From the NCBI GenBank assembly GCA_902765655.1, contig CACXAK010000005.1:1-19466 (forward strand): a DNA stretch of 19,466 bases, read 5' to 3'. The notes beneath the pieces were generated by a model that saw only the letters and a list, made by a program, of their open reading frames with translations, was not told the DNA's origin and did no database searches. Numbering within the stretch: the stretch's first letter is position 1; every line of letters begins with the position of its first letter. Below are positions 14,592 through 19,466 of this stretch, in pieces. The position numbers and the translations under genes are program-made. The stretch comes from an uncultured bacterium (GTDB taxonomy: Bacteria > Cyanobacteriota > Vampirovibrionia > Gastranaerophilales > Gastranaerophilaceae).

Positions 14592-15515
14592 AATACACGC
14601 AAGTACCATCAAAATCAGCGTTCCTATTTGAAAAGCGGTTGCCATGTTGCGATTCCATTTGTCACTGTCGTAGTGTGATGCAGATTTTTGCGCCTGAATT
14701 GCACTCGATAATCTTTGTATCCGCTCTGAATCACTATCATCAGGGAAACTTGTTCCAAAAACGCTTGTTTCTATTCTTGTAAGGCGTTTTGAAGTTGGTT
14801 CATTATCAAATTTTTTATGATAAATTTGTTTTTCAATTTTTGATAAGTTCAGCGGCTTTGCAGATGGCATTGTGGTATTAGATGTTTTGTTGCGGTTATT
14901 ATACGCATCATAATCAAAATTGTAAGGGTCATAATTGTCTAAATGGTAATCTTGAGCGAGTTTGTCAGCCGGTGAGGTATAAAAATTATTTTCCTGCTGA
15001 TGCATTCCGTTTGCCATAAAGCTTTCCGGTTTTAATTGTGCTTTCAGTCTGTCTACACGGGTTGACAGGTCGTCATTGTCATAAGTCTTATTAAATGTCT
15101 TTTTTTCAAGATTCGATAAACGTGTTTTAAGATTTTGTCCCTTATTAACTTTTTTGAAAACGTGTTTTTCAAGTTCATCTACTGCGGGATAATCCATTGT
15201 AGCTGCGCTATCAGGTTCTTTTTCGTATGTTATATAATCACTTTCTTCCAAAAAAGTGTCTTCTTTGGGAGAAATTTCTTTTCCCATTTCATTGGCATTC
15301 AGGTCTTTTGATAATTTTGCAACTCTTGAATCTGTTTTGCCTGTCTGAGCTTTACCGTAAACCTTTTCTTCTAATCTTTTTAATCTTGATGAGTCATTTT
15401 CATTCGAAAATGTGAAACCGTATAATGATTTTTCGATTTTATCAATTGTCGGATTTGCCGCAAATGCACAGTTTGTAATCAATAAAAGGGTTAAGATGAT
15501 GATTATTTTTTTCAT
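14586..15515 (-). CDS. Secreted or periplasmic protein with six copies of a short Leu-Glu-Lys/Phe-Tyr motif
   Basis: A 309-residue protein of unknown function. Residues 1-19 form a signal peptide ending CAFA-A. The cysteine at 16 does not fit a lipobox well (Thr-Asn before it). Three paired blocks follow, about 24-70, 112-160 and 223-270. Each half reads roughly [IL]xx[IL]E[KE]x[VIL][FY]x(6-12)[ST]xRxx[RKN][LI], for example IEKSLYG, LEEKVYG, LEKHVF, LEKKTFN, IEKQIYH and IETSVFG. Tyr/Asn/Asp-rich linkers lie between the pairs. A hydrophobic segment closes the protein (about 292-309), so both ends may touch a membrane. The ATG at 15515 has GAGGAG with a 9-base spacer; the open frame continues to a TTG at 15590 but without support. 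It is convergent with the efflux channel gene. I recall similar repeats in cyanobacterial-relative genomes but cannot verify that here. Confidence 0.8.
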   Translation of the reverse strand: MKKIIIILTLLLITNCAFAANPTIDKIEKSLYGFTFSNENDSSRLKRLEEKVYGKAQTGKTDSRVAKLSKDLNANEMGKEISPKEDTFLEESDYITYEKEPDSAATMDYPAVDELEKHVFKKVNKGQNLKTRLSNLEKKTFNKTYDNDDLSTRVDRLKAQLKPESFMANGMHQQENNFYTSPADKLAQDYHLDNYDPYNFDYDAYNNRNKTSNTTMPSAKPLNLSKIEKQIYHKKFDNEPTSKRLTRIETSVFGTSFPDDSDSERIQRLSSAIQAQKSASHYDSDKWNRNMATAFQIGTLILMVLACIL

Positions 15516-15535
15516 AATAAATTTCTCCTCAAAAG

Positions 15536-15546
15536 CAGAATAACCC
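15536..15546 (-). promoter_or_regulatory. Putative -10 region of the repeat-protein gene
   Basis: The minus strand reads GGGTTATTCT with TATTCT at 15543-15538, close to the GGGTTATACT before the gene at 1555. TACTTT also occurs upstream but five bases closer than in that block. A start near 15531 would lie at the edge of the ribosome-binding site. Confidence 0.3.
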
Positions 15547-15592
15547 GCTCTGAAAAGTAAATATATTCTATGATTTGCGGATATTCCCAATC

Positions 15593-15628
15593 AAAAAAAC
15601 AAGACCTTTGTCATAGGACAAAAGTCTT
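15593..15628 (-). terminator. Intrinsic terminator of the nifU-nifS operon
   Basis: On the minus strand AAGAC-T-TTTGTC pairs with GACAAA-G-GTCTT (15628-15601) around a four-base loop with one mismatch, followed by G and seven Ts (15599-15593). It sits 29 bases beyond the nifS stop. Confidence 0.85.
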
Positions 15629-15656
15629 AGTTTTATGCATAAATTAAACAATTATA

Positions 15657-16859
15657 TTATTTGTTGATGAGCTTTAACTCTTTTAATGCTTTTAATTCTG
15701 CCTGATATGGGGAAATTTTTGTAATATCATCAATTACCTTAGGTAATTTTTCTATTACATAATCGATTTCTTCTTCTGTTGTGAATCTGCTCAAACTCCA
15801 GCGAATACTGCCATGTATTGCCGTAAACGGTACATTCATAGCCCTTAAAACATGGCTGGGTTCAAGTGAACCGGATGTGCAGGCAGAACCTGATGATGCA
15901 CAGATACCCAAATCGGATAAGTGAAGCAAAATTAATTCGCCTTCAATGTATTCAAAACCAATGTTTGTGGTGTTTGGTACACGTTTTGCAAGTCCGGTAT
16001 TTACCCTTGCATTATAAATATTGTGTAAAATCCCTTTTTCTAATTTATCTCTTAATCTTGCAACTTCTGTCATTTCATAATTTAAATTATCTGTTGCAAG
16101 TTCTGCTGCCTTCCCTAAACCGACAATATATGGAACATTTTCTGTTCCCGCACGTTTGCCCCTTTCCTGATGCCCGCCTATAATAAGCGGTGAAATCATA
16201 GTTTTTGAATTGACATATAAAGCCCCGATTCCTTTTGGAGCATGTAATTTATGACCTGAAATTCCAAGCATATCAATTCCGCATTCAACAACATTTATTG
16301 GGACTTTACCTGCTGCTTGTACTCCGTCAACAAAGAATTTTGTTTCCGGATTTTTTGATTTAATTATTTCTGAAATTTCTTTTATAGGATTAATTACGCC
16401 TGTTTCGTTGTTTGCCCACATAACAGATACAAGCGCGGTATCATCATTTATCAGATGTGATAATTCATCGGTATTCAGTTCCCCGTTTGAATTTACTCCG
16501 ATATAATCAACTTTATAACCCTGTTTTTCAAGGTATTTATAAACATTCAACACGCATGGGTGTTCAATTTTTGTTGTTATTATATGTTTTTTCTTTGAAT
16601 TAGCCAATGCCCCGCGGATAGCAGTATTTGCACTCTCACTGCCGCAGGAAGTGAAAATAATTTCTTTTTCATTTTCTGCGCCGAGAAAATCTTTTAATTT
16701 CCCTCTTGCTTCACGGATTGCGTGAGAAGATTTTTTGCTGAAGTCATACATACTTGACGGATTTGCGTATTCTTCTTTAAAATACGGCATCATTTCTTCA
16801 AGAACTCTCTCATCAACTTTTGTAGTCGCATTGTTGTCTAAGTATATTAATTTATCCAT
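15657..16859 (-). CDS. nifS: Cysteine desulfurase, NifS/IscS type
   Basis: A 400-residue PLP enzyme that takes sulfur from cysteine as an enzyme-bound persulfide for Fe-S cluster assembly, giving alanine. Seen: the opening YLDNNATTKVDERVLEEM, His100 in KIEH stacking on the cofactor, Asp178 and Gln181 in VDGVQAAGK, the PLP lysine Lys204 in SGHKLHAPKG, and the persulfide cysteine Cys327 in ASSGSACTSG. The cysteine lies on the long loop of group I desulfurases. The start overlaps the nifU stop by one base (TAATG), so it is translationally coupled to the scaffold gene. The pairing with a full-length NifU makes the NifS name better than IscS. No nitrogenase genes are visible, so housekeeping Fe-S assembly is the likely role. 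Confidence 0.95.
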   Translation of the reverse strand: MDKLIYLDNNATTKVDERVLEEMMPYFKEEYANPSSMYDFSKKSSHAIREARGKLKDFLGAENEKEIIFTSCGSESANTAIRGALANSKKKHIITTKIEHPCVLNVYKYLEKQGYKVDYIGVNSNGELNTDELSHLINDDTALVSVMWANNETGVINPIKEISEIIKSKNPETKFFVDGVQAAGKVPINVVECGIDMLGISGHKLHAPKGIGALYVNSKTMISPLIIGGHQERGKRAGTENVPYIVGLGKAAELATDNLNYEMTEVARLRDKLEKGILHNIYNARVNTGLAKRVPNTTNIGFEYIEGELILLHLSDLGICASSGSACTSGSLEPSHVLRAMNVPFTAIHGSIRWSLSRFTTEEEIDYVIEKLPKVIDDITKISPYQAELKALKELKLINK

Positions 16860-17701
16860 TATTTTACCTCTATAACATTTATATCGTCGCCTAATGCATG
16901 TTTAAGAGTCTGTTCAACAAAAACTTTCAATGTCATTGTTGAATTTTTACATCCGGAACACATTCCTTTTAGTTTGACATAAATATCTTTATCTTTAATG
17001 TCGACAAGCTCTATATCTCCGCCGTCTTTGTTGAGCTCGGGAGAAATCTGACTTTCTATTACACTGTTTACCTTAAGAATCCATTGTGTTGAAGTCATTT
17101 TTTCTTCTTTTTTGTCTTCTGTTTTACCGTTATAATAATTGTCTATAATTTTTTGAATTTCGCCTTTGCATCTGCCGCAAGCGCCGCCTGCTTTAGTGTA
17201 ATTTGTTACTTCTTCAACTGTTTTTAAATTATTTGTTTTAATTGCATCAAGAATAACTTTATCGGTTACCTGAAAACATGTGCATATCATCTTTTCTGTG
17301 GTTTCATTTTGAACGTTGTCTAAAGATACATAACCGTCTTTTTCGTAATTTTTGAACGCATCTTCAAGTGCCTCGTAACCCATAACTGAGCAGTGCATTT
17401 TTTCAGGCGGTAAACCGTCTAATTGATCCGCAATGTCTTTATTTGTAATTTTTTTGACTTCGTCAACGGATTTTCCGATAATCATTTCGGTTAAAATACT
17501 TGAACTTGCAACAGCGCTGCCGCAGCCAAATGTCTGGAATTTTGCATCTGTTACGATATTATCTTTTATTTTTAAATATATTTTTAACTGATCTCCGCAT
17601 ACCAATGAACCGGCAGTCCCAACGGCATCTGCATCTTCAATAGTCCCGACATTTCTGGGGTTGCGGTAATGATCCATAACTTTTTCGGAATAATCCCACA
17701 T
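16859..17701 (-). CDS. nifU: Fe-S cluster assembly scaffold NifU, full three-domain form
   Basis: A 280-residue modular scaffold on which NifS-derived sulfur and iron form clusters. The N-terminal IscU-like domain (about 1-125) has Cys35, Cys60 and Cys104 and the conserved Asp37 after CG. The central BFD-like [2Fe-2S] domain (about 136-190) has Cys140, Cys142, Cys175 and Cys178. The C-terminal Nfu domain (about 203-280) has the CSGC pair, Cys248 and Cys251. All nine expected cysteines are present and the length is normal. The ATG at 17701 follows AAGGA with an 8-base spacer. It is the first gene of the nifU-nifS pair. Similar NifU/NifS pairs serve general Fe-S assembly in Campylobacterota, and I infer the same here. 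No iscR-like regulator is adjacent. Confidence 0.96.
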   Translation of the reverse strand: MWDYSEKVMDHYRNPRNVGTIEDADAVGTAGSLVCGDQLKIYLKIKDNIVTDAKFQTFGCGSAVASSSILTEMIIGKSVDEVKKITNKDIADQLDGLPPEKMHCSVMGYEALEDAFKNYEKDGYVSLDNVQNETTEKMICTCFQVTDKVILDAIKTNNLKTVEEVTNYTKAGGACGRCKGEIQKIIDNYYNGKTEDKKEEKMTSTQWILKVNSVIESQISPELNKDGGDIELVDIKDKDIYVKLKGMCSGCKNSTMTLKVFVEQTLKHALGDDINVIEVK

Positions 17702-17736
17702 TATATTGTTCCTTTCTTCACAATCTATCTGAGAAC

Positions 17737-17742
17737 ATTATA
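17737..17742 (-). promoter_or_regulatory. Putative -10 box of nifU-nifS
   Basis: The minus strand reads TATAAT at 17742-17737, giving a leader of about 29 bases. A T-run occupies the spacer, and no clear -35 box is found at 16-18 bases. Confidence 0.35.
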
Positions 17743-17784
17743 AAACAAAAAAAATGTAAAACCTTACCCTTAATTATTATTTAA

Positions 17785-18417
17785 TTATTTTATAATTTTT
17801 TCGCAATATTTTTCGACAGGGCATTTTTCACAAAGCGGTTTAATTGGTTTGCATACATTTTGCCCGTGTGTAACTAAAAGAGAGTTTATAGGAATCCAGT
17901 ATTTTTGCGGAAGTTTTTCTCTCAATGCAAACTCTGTATCTTCAGGATTCTTTGTCTTTAGGTAGCCCAAACGATTAAAAATTCTGTGGACATGAACATC
18001 CACACAAATAGCGGGTTTATTAAATCCTTCAGACAGTACAAGATTTGCCGTTTTTCTGCCCACCCCTCTGAATTTGCAGAGTTCTTCTATATCGCAGGGA
18101 ACTTTGCCATCATATTTTTCAACTATTATTTTTGAGAGTTCAATAATTTGTCCGGCTTTATTTTTATAAAATCCGACAGGATAAATTGCTTTTTCTAAGT
18201 CTTCGACTTTAATATTCATCATACCCTGAGGGGTTTTGGCAAGCTCTAGCATCCTCAAAGTTGCTGGATACGTTGTTTTGTCATTTGTTCTCAAGCTTAA
18301 TATGCATGCAATCAACACAAGATAGGGATCTTTAAAAGAATCCATAAGTTTTACAAAGTCACTTTGCGGCTGTTTGGCTTTTTGTAGTTCTTCTATTACT
18401 TTATCTATATTTGTCAT
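17785..18417 (-). CDS. nth: Endonuclease III (DNA glycosylase/AP lyase)
   Basis: A 210-residue base-excision repair enzyme that removes oxidised pyrimidines and cleaves the abasic site. The helix-hairpin-helix with catalytic lysine reads FRGVGRKTANLVL (Lys122), and the catalytic aspartate is in CVDVHVHR (Asp140). The C-terminal [4Fe-4S] loop has Cys189, Cys196, Cys199 and Cys205 in the exact C-x6-C-x2-C-x5-C spacing. The E. coli LLSAQATD motif is replaced by SLRTND (41-46), seen in some other Nth branches. The start codon overlaps the lpxK stop (TAATG), so the two are coupled. No obvious link in function to lpxK is known. Confidence 0.95.
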   Translation of the reverse strand: MTNIDKVIEELQKAKQPQSDFVKLMDSFKDPYLVLIACILSLRTNDKTTYPATLRMLELAKTPQGMMNIKVEDLEKAIYPVGFYKNKAGQIIELSKIIVEKYDGKVPCDIEELCKFRGVGRKTANLVLSEGFNKPAICVDVHVHRIFNRLGYLKTKNPEDTEFALREKLPQKYWIPINSLLVTHGQNVCKPIKPLCEKCPVEKYCEKIIK

Positions 18418-19433
18418 TAATTAAATAATTCCTCAACATCCAGAGTTGTTTTAAGTTTTAATGCATATATATTGTCGCGTTCAAATCTTTCAAGTTTAAC
18501 CGCATCTTTTTCGGTTGTTATAATGTTCCCCGGGATATCAATAATATCAGTCGGTTTATATTGATGGTGGTCATCAAATGTAACAGTTTTTGATATATTG
18601 AAATCTTTTAAGAAATCATAAAACTGCTGCGGTTGCCCTATTGCACAAATTGCTGTTGCTTCCATTCCTTCCATAAGCCGCTGACCTGTTTTTATGTTGT
18701 ATACATAATCCGGCTCTGTATAGCAAATCTGAGTCGGTAATTTCAATCTTTTGTTCATTATTTTTGCAACTCTTTTTGCCATATCATGCTTTGTATTTTT
18801 ACTCACAATAATCATTTTATCTATTCGGTCTAAGGCCTCTGCACCTTCTCTCAGAGGTCCTGCAGGAAGCAGATTTTCGTTGCCGAAACCTTTTACGCTA
18901 TCCATAAGCACAAGGTCTAAGTCTCTGTGAAGTTTTCTATGTTGAAATCCGTCGTCAAGTATGATAATTTCAACCCCATATTTTTCCACTGCAAATTTAG
19001 ATGCTTTATAGCGATTTTTACAGGTGAAAACCAAACATCCCGGTGTATTTTGAGCAAGCCAAGCCGGTTCATCTCCACATTCTGATGCTTCAAAAAATAA
19101 ACTTTTTCCGTCAGATATCATATTTATGTTCTTATTATCAAGCTTTCCGCCATATCCCCGTGATACAATTGCAACTTTTTTATTTCTGGAAACTAAGTAT
19201 TTTGCAATTTCAGATACCACAGGGGTTTTCCCGACACCACCCGTCGTCATGTTCCCCACTGAAATTACAAATGCATCTACCTTTTTCGGGCGCAGAATTT
19301 TTTTATCATATACAAAGTTTTTAAAATGAGCTCCCAACCCGTAAAAAAACGAGCAAAATTTTAGTATCTCAAATAATACTCCTTTGGGTTCTCGTGTATA
19401 GTGTAATTTGGTAATTGCGGTTTTTATACTCAT
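18417..19433 (-). CDS. lpxK: Tetraacyldisaccharide 4'-kinase (lipid A biosynthesis)
   Basis: A 338-residue inner-membrane-associated kinase that phosphorylates the tetraacyldisaccharide 1-phosphate to lipid IVA. The Walker A motif GGVGKT is at 65-70, SRGYGGK at 91-97, DDGFQHRKL at 160-168, PAGPLRE at 190-196, FDDHHQY at 286-292 and TTEKDAVKL at 306-314. These are the full set of LpxK motifs. A hydrophobic N-terminal stretch (about 19-33) is the usual membrane anchor. The ATG at 19433 is the natural start, but no ribosome-binding site precedes it in the 33 bases visible, which hold two TTATTATTC copies. It may be coupled to a gene outside the window. It implies a lipid A-containing outer membrane. 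Confidence 0.96.
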   Translation of the reverse strand: MSIKTAITKLHYTREPKGVLFEILKFCSFFYGLGAHFKNFVYDKKILRPKKVDAFVISVGNMTTGGVGKTPVVSEIAKYLVSRNKKVAIVSRGYGGKLDNKNINMISDGKSLFFEASECGDEPAWLAQNTPGCLVFTCKNRYKASKFAVEKYGVEIIILDDGFQHRKLHRDLDLVLMDSVKGFGNENLLPAGPLREGAEALDRIDKMIIVSKNTKHDMAKRVAKIMNKRLKLPTQICYTEPDYVYNIKTGQRLMEGMEATAICAIGQPQQFYDFLKDFNISKTVTFDDHHQYKPTDIIDIPGNIITTEKDAVKLERFERDNIYALKLKTTLDVEELFN

Positions 19434-19466
19434 AATATTAGAATAATAATCTGAATAATAAGAATC

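Noticed and set aside
14586..15515. Lipoprotein reading of the repeat protein (Cys16)
   Set aside because: Thr-Asn before the cysteine does not fit a lipobox, while AFA-A three residues later is a good signal peptidase I site.
15516..15590. TTG-initiated extension of the repeat protein
   Set aside because: It would bury a clear signal peptide inside the protein. ATG 15515 has GAGGAG upstream.
17747..17767. Short hairpin GTAA/TTAC with eight Ts after nth on the minus strand
   Set aside because: A four-base AT-rich stem is too weak to call a terminator; the T run may simply be part of the nifU promoter spacer.

Overview
The window reads as ordinary, densely coded, low-GC chromosome from a diderm bacterium. 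I infer a non-photosynthetic cyanobacterial relative of the Vampirovibrionia (Melainabacteria), possibly Gastranaerophilales. Three things point that way. The ATP synthase beta and epsilon genes sit together without the other atp genes, as in cyanobacteria. Lipid A and LPS-export genes (lpxK, an LptF/LptG-type permease) and a tripartite efflux pump imply an outer membrane. Several hypothetical proteins have the look of that lineage. No 16S rRNA or marker gene in the window proves this, so the taxonomy is an inference.

Layout. Minus strand, 1-1426: the 5' part of an unrecognised gene, then two overlapping half-size chromate-transporter-family genes. Plus strand, 1555-2214: an orphan protein with a glycine-zipper-like segment, closed by a clear intrinsic terminator. 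Minus strand, 2276-4117: atpD-atpC. Plus strand, 4245-5381: LptF/LptG-family permease, probably read from a leaderless mRNA. The gap 5382-5603 holds a candidate minus-strand small RNA with its own terminator. Plus strand, 5604-6983: a single gene whose C-terminal half resembles an ADP-ribosyltransferase (R / SxS / QxE). Minus strand, 7092-8393: pgi. Plus strand, 8530-14591: an RND efflux operon (membrane fusion protein, RND pump, outer-membrane channel). Minus strand, 14586-15515: a secreted protein with six copies of a short motif. Minus strand, 15657-17701: nifU-nifS. Minus strand, 17785-19433: lpxK-nth.

How the genes fit together. F1 beta and epsilon couple ATP to proton flow, and the RND pump uses that proton gradient. 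LpxK makes a lipid A precursor, and the LptF/G-type permease belongs to the export step for lipopolysaccharide-type lipids. NifS and NifU build Fe-S clusters, and endonuclease III in the same neighbourhood carries a [4Fe-4S] cluster. Pgi is central glycolysis.

The most unusual items are the ADP-ribosyltransferase-like protein, the candidate CU-rich small RNA beside it, the six-motif secreted protein, predicted leaderless starts, and a promoter-like block shared by the two orphan plus-strand genes. Six gene starts were moved inward from the longest open frame (atpD, the ART-like gene, pgi, the membrane fusion gene, the repeat-protein gene) or left open (the first chromate gene), mostly on ribosome-binding-site position. 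I saw no tRNA, rRNA, CRISPR array or insertion sequence.
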